A stretch of 64,000 nt of DNA from assembly GCF_026183675.1 (NCBI RefSeq), contig NZ_JAPIVK010000016.1:43824-107823 (forward strand), given 5' to 3'. The position numbers and the translations under genes were made by a program. Below, piece after piece: positions 55,001 to 64,000 of the stretch (positions are counted from its first letter, which is position 1; each line of letters opens with the position of its first letter). The notes under the pieces were generated by a model. The model had not been told where the DNA came from, searched no databases, and worked only from the letters and a program-made list of their open reading frames with translations. The DNA comes from Microbulbifer halophilus. Its GTDB lineage: Bacteria; Pseudomonadota; Gammaproteobacteria; Pseudomonadales; Cellvibrionaceae.

Positions 55001-58000
55001 CGTGCCAGGCTGTCGAAGCAGGTTATAACCTCACTACCACCGCCTTTGCGTTCCGTTCGCTGATAGATGGCTCCCGATGGACACTGACTGCCGGCAGAGC
55101 CAAACAGGCCAATTTTGTGTGCGCCGGTGGCACTGTATTCCAACACCTGGCGCCCAAAAGGGTCATAGGAAAAAGTGGTCTGAACGCCAGCAATATCCTC
55201 AACTAGAGTCGGTTGGCCGTAGTTGTCGCGTTCCAACACACGGCTCGTGGTTTGCCCATAGCTGTTCTCTTCCCGCTCTATGAAGCGTCCGGTCACATCG
55301 TAGATCCAGCGTTGCAGACGCGTTTCTTCATTGGCAGCCGATTGTTCGGCCAATACTTTGTTCCCGAAACGGTCGTACTCATAGCGAGTGGCAAGGCGCA
55401 GCCGCTCATCCCCAGGTTCAACGATCTCCTCTTTAAGTAGGCCGGCCTCGTTACCGTTATCATAATAGGAGAAGCCACTTTTTCGGATTGCGGAATCGCT
55501 CTCGCCACCCTCCGTTCGCCTGTGAGTGACTGTCGTTGACAGGATTCGCCCCAGTTCCGGGTAGCCATTGAAGCCATGTTCCGGATTGTTGAAGGTTACA
55601 CTTCTAGCGCCACCGCCAACTACGTATTCGTTGACAGTTTCCGTCTCGAAGGTATCGCCGTTGGCTGCTTCTGTGGTAACGACGATGCTGGTCGGGTTGC
55701 CGTGCGCATCCTGCTCAGTCGTCGTCGTCACTGTCTTGAGCAGGTCCCCCTCGCGTTGTCCATTGCTCTCAAGCTCGTAGGCTTTCTCGACACTCTCAGC
55801 GATATAAGGTTTCAGCGGGCCCAAAGCGGCAGTGCCCTCTTGCACAGAATCGGGCCAGGTGGACTTCCATCCTTGTAGCTGCCAGGTATTCTCCGCTTCA
55901 CTGAGCAGCATGCCATCCTGAGACCGGACCTCAGTGCGCAACGGCCGACCCTGGAAAGGGTAATCCTGGCGATAGCTGGTGGTTGTCTCTATACCACTCT
56001 GCTCATCGACGGTACGAATTTCATGGAATCCCAGAAGGCCTCGACCACCGGCCTGCAGCAAAGCGCGACCGTAAAAGTAGCTGATAGCACTTCGGGCATC
56101 GTAGTCTACATCGCCAGGCTCGTCATTGGCGGCAGGAGCGCTGCTCTCTACGCGAGTTACCAGGAATTGAGCGCCCAGCTGCTCTAGTACGGGCCCGGTT
56201 TTCCCTAGGCTGTGGCTGCCGCTCCAATTGCGGTTGAGTTCCGTGTAAAAAGCGTGGCCATCCTCCATCTGATATTGCTGGCACCAATTCTCTGTTCCTG
56301 TGCTGAAGGTGTTCGCATCCTCGGTCTGCCAGCAGCCATCTCCACCGACTCCTTGAATTCCCAGGCGGGCGTAATGACCGGAGGACACCGTGGAATCATA
56401 TTCAATACGGGTCTCGGCACCGAGGCCATTGGTGATCCCCTCGATTACGTTAGGCGCCACCCTGCGATCAGGTGAATGGTAGATGTAGAGGGTATCGTTA
56501 TGGAACTCCAGATAGTCGGTCGAACCATCTCCATTCATATCGACGAAAATATCCTGACCACCTTTACGGGTTTTCTTCAGTGTCAGGGCAATTTCTTCGG
56601 AGGAAAATTCCTGTGAGTGACTCTGCCAACGCCGGACCATCACCCTATCATATACACCATTTTCATCTTCTCTGCGCCAGGCGAGATCGGCATCACCATC
56701 GCCTTCGTAGTCGAACCAATTGAAATGTACATCTTCCGGAAAGTCTCCAAGCGGCACATGAGGAGCAAAGCCCATACCAGTGCTCAGCTTATAGCGATAG
56801 CTATCGTCATTTGCCAGCAGCAGATCTGCCAAGCCATCGCTATTGATGTCCGAAGACAACAACTTTTGTTCAAGATCGCGGTGACGATCATACGGGCTGG
56901 CATCCGTCTCACGGTTCTTGCCGTCGAAACCCTCCGCTTGAACAAAATCAAGCAACTTCTCGCCTGCAACGAGCCTATCTCCTTCCACTTTGACGACATA
57001 GGCACGGGTGTGCTGTTCACCGAGTTCGAGTCCCAGGCCTACCTGCTCCCAAACCTGCTTGGTATCCATCAGTACCAGATCTATCCGTCCATCACCGTCG
57101 AAATCGCCTGCAATATCCGGGTTAAGGTATTGAGAAACCGATTCATAGGTTTCGTCAATCTCTCCCCAAGATTCCAGTCCTTCGATCTGCCATGTGTGCT
57201 CCTCACCAAAATGGTAGATATCCGATTGATTTTCCGGCTGGTCAATATCCCTCTTCAACAGGCGATAGCCATCGGAATAGACGGCGTCTGCCAGTCCGTC
57301 GCTATTAATATCGACGAACCGCGTATTCTCATCGGTAATTGGCGTATCGTCTCCATCTCCGCCAAAAGGATAGGTAAAGAACCAATCATCCGTACCTACA
57401 CTAGAGCGGAATATCTTCCATCGTTCTTCCCCTTTTATGTAGACAGCCAAATCCGCTCGGCCGTCGGCATTGTGGTCCAGCATCTCCCAACGATAGGGGT
57501 TGCGGACATTGGCACCATCCTGAAATGCCACTTCTTCAGGGCCAAATCCATCATCTGTGGCCAGAACATACTTCCAGATCTGGAACGCAATCTTTCCGGA
57601 ACCATCTTCATACCAATCCGGTTCCTGCCAGATCAGGTCCAGGCGTCCATCTCCGTTGATGTCCACCGGACGGGGCGAGATGGCGGCCCGGTCTCTCTGG
57701 CTGCTTAGTTGCACCGACGTTGTGTAGTCCGGCGTGAAATGGATAGCCGGTAGCCGCCACTCAAATATCGTATCCGGCCGACATTCCCCACCGGCGCACT
57801 CTCGGATCCGCTCTATACGGCTGAGGTAGTCGTGGTCACTTTCCAGATAGTCGAATTCATAGCGACGCAGTAACATATTATTGTCGCCATGCACCTCGAT
57901 CTCCGTCATGCGTTTGTCAGTAGCCAGGAGTGCACCGGCAAGGTAACCGCGAACCTTGTCGGTACGGCCTTCATAGTCAAAGGCCACCTTCGCACCCGGA

Positions 58001-61000
58001 GTGTTACCATCGCCATAAGCGTATCTGATCTCTCTGATGCGATGGCCGCCGTTCTTCGCATATACGAACTCGATGCCGTTACCCGCACTATCTTCGTAGC
58101 GGCTGACCGCCCAGTTGAGAGTACCGCTGCCAGCAACTGTCTGGCGGGACTTGTTGCCGCGGCCGTAGTAGCTGATGGAGCCATCCTTGCGTTCCACGGT
58201 GAAGTACCCGGGTTTGCCCGCAGTTCCACCGCGGGCTGTTACCAGCAGATAACTGTCGACTTCCGTTCGATACTGGCTGCCGGGATCACCGTAATTGCCA
58301 CCGCCCACCAGCAATAGCCTCTGGCCGTCGAGACAGAAACGATCATCCGCACCCCAGGTGATGGGCGCACTTTCCCCGTCCTGTCCCAGGGTCTTGCGAC
58401 AGCGGGAAATTGCAGAGAGGCCTTTCAGGTTCCACCCCTGACCTAATATACCGTTGCCACCCTGGCTGGAATATTCAAGCGCCAGATCGGGAGCTACCCC
58501 GCCGGTACCAACAGGCAAACTCAGAGGGATCGAGTAAGTCGCGGCTCCGGCCTCGTTCACGCGGAATTCACCCGGTAGGGAACCGGTTTCCGAGGACATT
58601 TTTAATTCAAGCGGATCCAGATAGGGAGCATCGGCGGGCGCTGGCGGTTCATCTCCTATACCGTTGTAGCAGCCTGCGGCGCAGGGACTTGTCTTGCCCT
58701 CAAAAGCCTCCTCATTGGTAGTGTCATCCCCGTCCGGGTCCGCCTCACCGTCATAGTCGGTATGGCTGAAGTAGAGTATTTCCCACCAATCGGGCAGGCC
58801 ATCCGCATCGCAATCCCTTGTATACTCCTTGCCCTCGTCACGCTCGGTTACAGCCCAGCTGTAGTCCTGGTCGTAAAGATAATCGAAACCGTGGCCAAGC
58901 AAGGCGCTGGTTGCAGCGGTGTACTCCAACGACTGGGTAAAGAGTACCGCTATCTGTGCGCGGGAGTAGTCACTCTGCAACATGTCCAGCAACATAGCAC
59001 GACTATAGGCTACACCTCCCCATGTCAGCTGCAGCTGGTCCTGACCGGGAAGCATCCGTTCATAAAGCGCATCGATGAAAGCACCATTTCCCTGATTAGG
59101 AGAGAAGTTGGTGCGGCCGGTATCCGATTCCAGGAAGGCCTCGGCAATATCGACTTTGCTAGACCCGCCGATCAGCTGATAGGTCCAGAAAGTCAGAACT
59201 TTCTTGCTGAACGGCAGAGGCGGCTGCAGCAAACCGCGATACAACCGCGCAATCGACAGAAATTCGGATTTCTGGGATGGGCCCGGCTGCCATTCGCCGA
59301 TTTCTTTCCAGATCAGCGAATCGTCGACACTCTCCCATACCAGCTTGCCCGGCCCCTCAACACCTCGGGGAATAGCGTATACCTGACTGTCCTCCACGGT
59401 GGTGAAGTAGAGTGTGTTGTCTCCGGCCAGTACGGGTGATTTCGCAATACCGCCGTTGGCGGGGAAGGTCCATTTCACACTGCCGTTCGGCGCATTAACG
59501 GCATAGAGAACACCGTCCATCGAGCCAAAATAGAGCACGCGGTCTTCATCCAGTACGGCAGATGAAACGATCTCGCCGCCAGTTTCCAGGCGCCACTTTT
59601 GAATAGCATCCGGCGTAACCGCATAGAGGCTGTGATCCAGAGAACCGACATAGACTGTGCCATCTACCCCGTCGACACGCGGGCTCGCCTTGATGACGCC
59701 ACCAGCGGTAAACGGCCAGGCAGGTTTGACACTGCCGTCGTTGGCATCGAGTGCGTATAACTTTTCGCCGGCGCCAACGTAGAGAGTGCCATCTGAAGCG
59801 AGCGCCGGTGCGGACTGGGTTTCACCGATAATCTCGGTCGCGCGGTTTCCGTAGACCGTAATACCACCTCTAGCGCCGTTGGGGTTTACTACCGTCGCCC
59901 GCACACCCAGTTCAAACAGGGCATCGTAAAGTTCGCCGTCCAGCTGAATCGGGATCTGCATTTCAGTAGACGAAAGAAGATCGAAGTCGCCCGTTGAGAA
60001 AGTCTGCTTCACGCTGGGGTCGTGTACCGCCGTCAGAGTCAACGAAGTATTCGGGTCGAATCCATGGCCTGACAGGCTTATACATGTTCCATCACAGGCT
60101 AAAGCTGCGGCAAGTAACCGAGGCGGCAGTACAGTGATAGTCAAGACTTCACTGGACTCGCTGCAGTCGAACGCGTTGCACGCCTTCACGTAGTAACTGT
60201 AGGTTCCCGGTTCCTTTGACGGGATCAGGAAGCGTGTATTTGAATCATTGGGCTCAAGGTTCTCCCAATTATTGGACGACTCAGGCCCTCCGACCTTTTC
60301 CCACAGTTCATAGTAATCCGGTAATGGACCTTCCTCGATCGATTTCCACTCAAGCCTATATTCTCCGGTGAGCGCCTCAGACTGGGGCACCGCTGTAGCC
60401 GATAGATCCTCAGGGGATTTTGGTGCCTCCTTGACGACGTCTATGGCAATTTCATCACTCGGATCGCTGCAACCCGCTCTGTTACAAGCATAGGCCAGAT
60501 AGCGGTAGCTCCCCGCAGCCTGATTCGGAAAGTACTGACCGGGAACTTCTTCATCGGCCAGCTCAACCGGCTGGAAATCCTCGTCTATGCCGACGCGCAA
60601 CTGCTCCAGCGCGTAAGTATCCGCGTTGGTCTCCGTCTCCCATTCCACAGTGTAGTTGCCGGTAGTGTTGTCAGGAACGGGCCGTGAAGATCCATCAATG
60701 TTTAAGCCAGCCGGCGGGTCAGGTCGCTCGAGCGCCACGACCGTAACGGGGTATTCTCTTGAAGGATGGTCAAGCCCCTCGTTATCGGTAACCCTAACTT
60801 TAAGCTGGAAAGATCCCGCGTCTTCGGGTGTCCACGGTATTTGGTAAGGTGCAGTGTCGTCCACTCCCAGCGTGGCATCATCCAGCAGAAATTCCACAGA
60901 GGATACGCTGCCGTCGCTGTCTGAAGCTTCCGCAGTCAGCGTGACACTCTCATACTGATCGACACTGTCCGGGGGAGACGTCAACCAGCCAGAAGGTGCC

Positions 61001-62088
61001 GCATTCGCTAGAACATCGACTTTTGCTTCAGAGGAAAGAGCTACAGCCCCCAGATTATCTTTCGCTTCGGCCCAGATTTTAATTCCCTCTCCCTGAGGGC
61101 TAGATGTCCAGTTTGACCGAAAACAACCGCTGCACCTCCCGTTATCCGGCGTCGCCTTCCCGAGAGAGTACCTTCCACTGTCTGAACCATTATCCCGATA
61201 AAAATAAACACTTCGTATGCCATTGAGGTCAGTTGCCTTAACATACATAGTCGGCAATTCATCAGGACGAAATGTTCCGCCGTGAGGAGACTCTATCCAG
61301 GCTATGCTTGGCTCCTCATTTTTAAGAACCTTTACGGCAGCATGAGTCCAGCCGTTGCTACACTGGAGGTTATTGCAGGCTTTCAACCGATAGAAATACG
61401 TATGCCCCCTGGATTTCTTGGGCGGGGTATAGGATGTAGCATCTTTCTTTGCCAAAGTTACATTCTTGAAGGTTCCCGTAGAATCTACTTTCTCCTGAAG
61501 CTTAAACTTGGTGGTCGTTGATGGCCTATTCCAACTGATGGAATAGCGACCATCTGCCGCATCTTTTTCACTCGGAATGGGTGTATCGAATTTCGGCTTT
61601 TCTATAGGTTTTGAGACCACGACAGAATCACTATGAGTACTCTGACATTGCCAGCCATAGCTCATAGTTTCCATGAAAAGCGGGTCCGGGCATATGGGGT
61701 CACCCGGCCAGCAAGGGCCTGGATCCGGGTCCGGATCAGGGGGTGGAGCATCATAGGTGCAGTACTGGAACCGCCAATTTCCAGTCTGCCCTACAGTATA
61801 CGGGTAATAACCATCTGCCAGATGCTCTTTAACAGGAACATAATTCAATAACGTAGAGTGAGAAATCCTTTCGACATGTTCTCCGTTTCGGTAAACCTCT
61901 ACCTTGTAACTTGCTCCAGGAGGGCCATAGTGAGAAAATTTGATATCAAAGCGCCCAGTGGAGCTTCGACTTGGAACATCAATCACACCATTTCCATCGG
62001 CACTACTGCAGATTGCCGGCATTCCAAATATGAATATCAGAAAAACACTTCTGATCACAGTAGTTTTAAAGGAAGAAATCAAACTCAT
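52024..62088 (-). CDS. Giant secreted SpvB/RHS-repeat protein with polymorphic C-terminus
   Basis: This 3354-residue protein begins with a signal peptide (VIRSVFLIFIFGMPAICSSA); a TTG/ATG 40-60 bases upstream is an alternative start. Domains in approximate order: fibronectin-III and Ig-like modules (~150-700), a PQQ-type beta-propeller (~750-900, DGTLYVGAGEKLYALDANDG), a DUF4214-like stretch (~930-1080), a calcium-type repeat (DCDADGLPDWW), SpvB domain (~1165, LPGEFRVNEAGAATYSIPLS), seven FG-GAP/VCBS-like repeats (DINGDGRLDLIW ...), RHS repeats (~2220-2950) and the RHS core (IHMNGRIYDPRLAKFLQADP, then NPLNATDPSGY). About 322 residues follow DPSG: a Gly/Ala-rich hydrophobic part and an AT-rich tip of unknown activity. 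Likely a surface or injected toxin. Confidence 0.88.
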   Translation of the reverse strand: MSLISSFKTTVIRSVFLIFIFGMPAICSSADGNGVIDVPSRSSTGRFDIKFSHYGPPGASYKVEVYRNGEHVERISHSTLLNYVPVKEHLADGYYPYTVGQTGNWRFQYCTYDAPPPDPDPDPGPCWPGDPICPDPLFMETMSYGWQCQSTHSDSVVVSKPIEKPKFDTPIPSEKDAADGRYSISWNRPSTTTKFKLQEKVDSTGTFKNVTLAKKDATSYTPPKKSRGHTYFYRLKACNNLQCSNGWTHAAVKVLKNEEPSIAWIESPHGGTFRPDELPTMYVKATDLNGIRSVYFYRDNGSDSGRYSLGKATPDNGRCSGCFRSNWTSSPQGEGIKIWAEAKDNLGAVALSSEAKVDVLANAAPSGWLTSPPDSVDQYESVTLTAEASDSDGSVSSVEFLLDDATLGVDDTAPYQIPWTPEDAGSFQLKVRVTDNEGLDHPSREYPVTVVALERPDPPAGLNIDGSSRPVPDNTTGNYTVEWETETNADTYALEQLRVGIDEDFQPVELADEEVPGQYFPNQAAGSYRYLAYACNRAGCSDPSDEIAIDVVKEAPKSPEDLSATAVPQSEALTGEYRLEWKSIEEGPLPDYYELWEKVGGPESSNNWENLEPNDSNTRFLIPSKEPGTYSYYVKACNAFDCSESSEVLTITVLPPRLLAAALACDGTCISLSGHGFDPNTSLTLTAVHDPSVKQTFSTGDFDLLSSTEMQIPIQLDGELYDALFELGVRATVVNPNGARGGITVYGNRATEIIGETQSAPALASDGTLYVGAGEKLYALDANDGSVKPAWPFTAGGVIKASPRVDGVDGTVYVGSLDHSLYAVTPDAIQKWRLETGGEIVSSAVLDEDRVLYFGSMDGVLYAVNAPNGSVKWTFPANGGIAKSPVLAGDNTLYFTTVEDSQVYAIPRGVEGPGKLVWESVDDSLIWKEIGEWQPGPSQKSEFLSIARLYRGLLQPPLPFSKKVLTFWTYQLIGGSSKVDIAEAFLESDTGRTNFSPNQGNGAFIDALYERMLPGQDQLQLTWGGVAYSRAMLLDMLQSDYSRAQIAVLFTQSLEYTAATSALLGHGFDYLYDQDYSWAVTERDEGKEYTRDCDADGLPDWWEILYFSHTDYDGEADPDGDDTTNEEAFEGKTSPCAAGCYNGIGDEPPAPADAPYLDPLELKMSSETGSLPGEFRVNEAGAATYSIPLSLPVGTGGVAPDLALEYSSQGGNGILGQGWNLKGLSAISRCRKTLGQDGESAPITWGADDRFCLDGQRLLLVGGGNYGDPGSQYRTEVDSYLLVTARGGTAGKPGYFTVERKDGSISYYGRGNKSRQTVAGSGTLNWAVSRYEDSAGNGIEFVYAKNGGHRIREIRYAYGDGNTPGAKVAFDYEGRTDKVRGYLAGALLATDKRMTEIEVHGDNNMLLRRYEFDYLESDHDYLSRIERIRECAGGECRPDTIFEWRLPAIHFTPDYTTSVQLSSQRDRAAISPRPVDINGDGRLDLIWQEPDWYEDGSGKIAFQIWKYVLATDDGFGPEEVAFQDGANVRNPYRWEMLDHNADGRADLAVYIKGEERWKIFRSSVGTDDWFFTYPFGGDGDDTPITDENTRFVDINSDGLADAVYSDGYRLLKRDIDQPENQSDIYHFGEEHTWQIEGLESWGEIDETYESVSQYLNPDIAGDFDGDGRIDLVLMDTKQVWEQVGLGLELGEQHTRAYVVKVEGDRLVAGEKLLDFVQAEGFDGKNRETDASPYDRHRDLEQKLLSSDINSDGLADLLLANDDSYRYKLSTGMGFAPHVPLGDFPEDVHFNWFDYEGDGDADLAWRREDENGVYDRVMVRRWQSHSQEFSSEEIALTLKKTRKGGQDIFVDMNGDGSTDYLEFHNDTLYIYHSPDRRVAPNVIEGITNGLGAETRIEYDSTVSSGHYARLGIQGVGGDGCWQTEDANTFSTGTENWCQQYQMEDGHAFYTELNRNWSGSHSLGKTGPVLEQLGAQFLVTRVESSAPAANDEPGDVDYDARSAISYFYGRALLQAGGRGLLGFHEIRTVDEQSGIETTTSYRQDYPFQGRPLRTEVRSQDGMLLSEAENTWQLQGWKSTWPDSVQEGTAALGPLKPYIAESVEKAYELESNGQREGDLLKTVTTTTEQDAHGNPTSIVVTTEAANGDTFETETVNEYVVGGGARSVTFNNPEHGFNGYPELGRILSTTVTHRRTEGGESDSAIRKSGFSYYDNGNEAGLLKEEIVEPGDERLRLATRYEYDRFGNKVLAEQSAANEETRLQRWIYDVTGRFIEREENSYGQTTSRVLERDNYGQPTLVEDIAGVQTTFSYDPFGRQVLEYSATGAHKIGLFGSAGSQCPSGAIYQRTERKGGGSEVITCFDSLAREVRVATLAFDGGWNYVDTEYDSRGKIKHKSEPYKAGGSNYWQTQYYDRMGRVIGTDLPGVDGTNGTDFDIAVQYDGYASITTNPAGQVHREVKNAVDEKIRVRDNLGNIQEFKHDAQGNLRFVINKGDGSRNLRTEMDYDLRGRKIYMSDPDKGEWHYKYNAYGDLVEQIDAKEQRVINNYDRLGRLEERIDVDESGNTVETTLWGYNNEAVADAYGTPPGALREVMELESGFIKLHSYDSYGRPTETVTSLSDGDDHYELTNYDDYSRPFQVFDAGGDGSWESSAVQYEYKFGYLEQVIDAEQVNLASGEQFYTVLNMDARGNVTKYVNGNGVTTEKTYDPATGRLLGQSAHVLGAAEIQSLAYHWDDLGNLEYREDNSGDKKLQEDFTYDDLNRLESATVSGRETQSVKYDGLGNIIHKSDVGDYYYGSDCREAAGPHAVCETSDGVSYEYDANGNMVSDSSGRSLKYTTFDKPSEISKDGHKTEFQYGPDRKRYLRIDTDGNGQVTETRYIGSVEKVTRNGVTEIKRYLPGGALVTVSGGERESQYLHKDHLGSLDVITNGDGQIARDDNNRQLVFSFDAWGQRRNALDWSELLSGALVGFDASITTRGFTGHEMLDQVGLIHMNGRIYDPRLAKFLQADPFVQEPGYSQSHNRYAYVWNNPLNATDPSGYFVGFTLIATIALAAAETTVVWYVAGGIMAAAGFMDALAQGATASQALQGGLIAGVSAAAFAGIGEYLSGGFEGSFAAGLSGEGFALKLGLHGLAGGVMSELQGGKFGHGFAAAGLTALGTSFNNSNHIGGEGFSMGRVAIGSVIGGTASKVSGGKFANGAATGAFSQALNNEMSEQRNYEASQKKHELTPQERAEAVEALREHAVDIAKRIRNKDQSVWDELLVDSNSNLEKIKAGVSLQGVGTKALSAEVSADMQDLAVVPLEIGKKLVASKGNWAKALGAVAVERVYNSSKFSVSTFIACPEGACEGTLYFKMTL

Positions 62089-62234
62089 TCTGTTCTTCTT
62101 TATTGGATTTGAAGCTTCCCGGCCATACGCCTTCATCATAAGCAGCGCCAAGCCGGAACAATGCTGAAAAGGAAAAACTCTGGATCTTTATAAGTGATCA
62201 CGTCGTGGCGGATACTTATTTATCGACTCCCCCT

Positions 62235-63641
62235 CTATTGGGAAGCTGGACGTATATCCTTTTGCCAGATTACCGTTGATGACTTAGGTTTTGTTATGCC
62301 GGCCCCCGTCGTCGACATTGTCTGTGGGAGCTGAGGTATTTCTAGGGCAAATACCTGGTGATTATTGGTGTGAACATAGAGGACTGTGCCATCCTCGCTA
62401 ATGGTGGGCGCAGCACTGACGGTTTCACCTTCCGGCAGCTCATGGCGCCATTGCACGCTTCCGTCTGCCAAACTGAGACCAAGAACGGTCCCATCGTAGC
62501 CAGCCACGTAGAGACGGGAGGCATCTGCATTCAGCACCGGACTCGCAATCACCCCGCTGGCAGTATGCACCTTCCAAGACAGAGATTTGTCGGCCTTCAA
62601 GGCGAGCACTCGTCCCCCGTCAGCATCATTTGTACCTACAAAAATCCTGCTATCGGCCACTGCTGCTTGATTCATGGCTATGCCGGCATTTCCCAACGTC
62701 CAGTCCAGGGAGCCATCCGGGAAAAACCGATAGTAGTTACCATCGAAGGCCCCAAGATATACCGCGCCATCACCCGCAACTGTCAGGGATGCACCAATGG
62801 GTTCGGGAACTTGATCGATAGGTGAGACTCCCCAAAGATTCTCCGGCTGCTTGGAGTGGACTTTCACCTGGACCTGCGCACTTGCATTGCCCCCAGGTCC
62901 CTCCGCCGTCAGGGAGTAGGTAGTATTTATTCTGGGCGAGACTTGCGCCGCCCCTACAGACGACAGGGCGACAAGCCGGGTTTCGTTGGCGTCATTGGTC
63001 AGCGTTACCGAACTCGCCCCCTGAATCGACCAACTAAGACCTACACTGTCACCCACTCTCACAACCTGCTCGGGTAGTGCAGAGAACGCTTGAATTTCAA
63101 CCTGCGGAAAGCTGCTCGCATCTGCGGGATCGCTTCCCGCAGCGACCTCCTCTGCATCACTAATGCCATCACCATCGCTATCAAGCTGCGAGAGCGCACA
63201 CCCTGCCCCATCAACAGACTCCTGCAGTGGCGTACTTGCACATGAGTCTTCATGATTGGGTATCCCATCCTCATCGCTGTCCACAGCAACGACAACTGCT
63301 GCTTGAGCAATAATTATCTCCCCACTCAAAAGCTCCGCATTAATTGTCCGCCAACCATCGGATAGCTCTTCTTTAAGAGGACAGTGGGCAACCCCGCTCT
63401 CTACACCCAAGTTACAAATGGAAGAATCTTGCCCATCGACATTGATCGTAAGCTTCTCCGATCCAGATCCCGAACCTGAAAAATTGCGCAATCTCAAGCG
63501 CACAGCCGGATCTCGCTGACTGACAAGAGCCCCCTCCGCGGGAGACTCAAAAAAGAGCTCAGTCTCGATCTGGGCAAATGCCGGGAAAGAAAGACAAAGT
63601 AGCAGCAAGGAAGTCGCTGGCAGCATGAACGATAGATTCAT
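62235..63641 (-). CDS. Secreted beta-propeller protein with thrombospondin type 3 repeats
   Basis: This 468-residue protein has a signal peptide (LPATSLLLLCLSFPAFAQ). A beta-sandwich (~25-110) precedes calcium-binding TSP3-like repeats (VDSDEDGIPNHEDSCASTPL, LDSDGDGISDAEEVAAGSDP) and an Ig-like part (RVGDSVGLSWSIQGASSVTL). The C-terminal half is a PQQ-type propeller (DGAVYLGAFDGNYYRFFPDG, SRLYVAGYDGTVLGLSLADG). The same propeller and calcium modules occur in the adjacent RHS protein, 146 bases downstream, so the two may act together at the surface. Start 63641 follows AAGGGCGG; an upstream ATG is also in frame. Function unknown. Confidence 0.75.
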   Translation of the reverse strand: MNLSFMLPATSLLLLCLSFPAFAQIETELFFESPAEGALVSQRDPAVRLRLRNFSGSGSGSEKLTINVDGQDSSICNLGVESGVAHCPLKEELSDGWRTINAELLSGEIIIAQAAVVVAVDSDEDGIPNHEDSCASTPLQESVDGAGCALSQLDSDGDGISDAEEVAAGSDPADASSFPQVEIQAFSALPEQVVRVGDSVGLSWSIQGASSVTLTNDANETRLVALSSVGAAQVSPRINTTYSLTAEGPGGNASAQVQVKVHSKQPENLWGVSPIDQVPEPIGASLTVAGDGAVYLGAFDGNYYRFFPDGSLDWTLGNAGIAMNQAAVADSRIFVGTNDADGGRVLALKADKSLSWKVHTASGVIASPVLNADASRLYVAGYDGTVLGLSLADGSVQWRHELPEGETVSAAPTISEDGTVLYVHTNNHQVFALEIPQLPQTMSTTGAGITKPKSSTVIWQKDIRPASQ

Positions 63642-64000
63642 AGCTACCGCCCTTGCGCCGCCGGCAAAGCGAGCAACAAACGATATTGCCATCTTTTTTA
63701 TTCTCAAACCTGATTAAAGAGCACTAAAAACAACCAACCTGAATACAACTTAAACAAGCACAGTATTATTTAGTACCTTAAAAGGTGATCAGAAGATCAA
63801 CCTTCAAACTAAACTGTCAAAATGTCATGTACATGATTTTGGATCAATATAGATAATACAAACTTTAGATACTAACTATGCTATTAGAAATATTTTTATT
63901 ATACGCACTATTTTTAATATCTTTACTGTCAGCAAGCATATCTACTCACTCCCTTTCGTAAGCGATCAGCCTTCCCCACCCTCGGCCTGGGCCCGCTTTT
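63642..64000. other. AT-rich intergenic region at right edge
   Basis: These 359 bases are markedly AT-rich, then turn GC-rich in the last 45. They should hold the promoter of the 62235-63641 gene. A 27-codon frame (63879-63962, plus) is hydrophobic but has no clear ribosome site. I see no convincing gene, repeat or terminator. Confidence 0.5.

Noticed and set aside
63879..63962. 27-codon hydrophobic frame in the right-edge AT-rich region
   Set aside because: No ribosome site, very AT-rich sequence in which hydrophobic frames arise by chance, and no neighbour that would explain it.

Overview
The window looks like chromosome of a GC-rich, aerobic, marine-type gammaproteobacterium. Gene order (sfsA-dksA-gluQ; cbrA-cbrB-small RNA-pcnB-folK-panB), two large TonB-dependent receptors of the Xanthomonas/Caulobacter-type family, and many intergenic palindromic repeats suggest the Cellvibrionales/Microbulbifer-Saccharophagus neighbourhood. 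That placement is an inference from memory, not from a search. No rRNA, tRNA, CRISPR array, transposase or prophage gene is visible.

Layout. 1-3.2 kb: a 3'-truncated S58 (DmpA-type) aminopeptidase, a LysR regulator and a PaiB-like flavin-binding protein, all on the minus strand. 3.5-8.8 kb: a TonB receptor, then a TetR-YciI-tag-DinB-GNAT operon with two TetR-type operator repeats in its promoter. 8.9-11.5 kb: a minus-strand alkylation-response operon (SDR, ada, 2OG-Fe(II) dioxygenase). 11.7-16.5 kb: a FecI/FecR pair divergent from a TonB receptor carrying an N-terminal signalling (STN) domain. 16.8-25.4 kb: housekeeping genes (cysE, M15 peptidase, TfoX-C protein, htpX, Deg-type protease, Rieske protein, sfsA, dksA, gluQ) separated by dense palindromic repeats. 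25.5-34.6 kb: a CbrX-like small protein, cbrA, cbrB, an A-rich CrcZ-like small RNA behind a sigma-54 promoter, pcnB, folK, a deoxynucleoside kinase and panB.

34.9-51.4 kb is a coherent peptidoglycan-sugar catabolic locus. It has an RpiR regulator divergent from an SSS transporter, a BadF-type amino-sugar kinase and murQ. Convergent to these is a long minus-strand set: beta-lactamase-fold hydrolase, LD-carboxypeptidase, NhaC antiporter, NamZ-like (DUF1343) muramidase, NagX-like membrane protein and GlcD/E/F-type FAD/Fe-S dehydrogenase. A secreted transglutaminase-fold protein flanks it. Together they could free MurNAc from muropeptides, import and phosphorylate it, cleave the lactyl ether, and oxidise the released D-lactate.

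51.5-64 kb is an AT-richer accessory island. It holds a 3354-residue secreted SpvB/RHS-type protein with a variable C-terminal tip, a small exported protein just downstream that may be its cognate immunity protein, and an upstream secreted beta-propeller protein that shares its architecture.

The most interesting items are the MurNAc-to-D-lactate locus, the CrcZ-like RNA with about 19 AANAANAA motifs, the RHS island, and at least three families of dispersed hairpin elements whose arms change but stay complementary around conserved loops.
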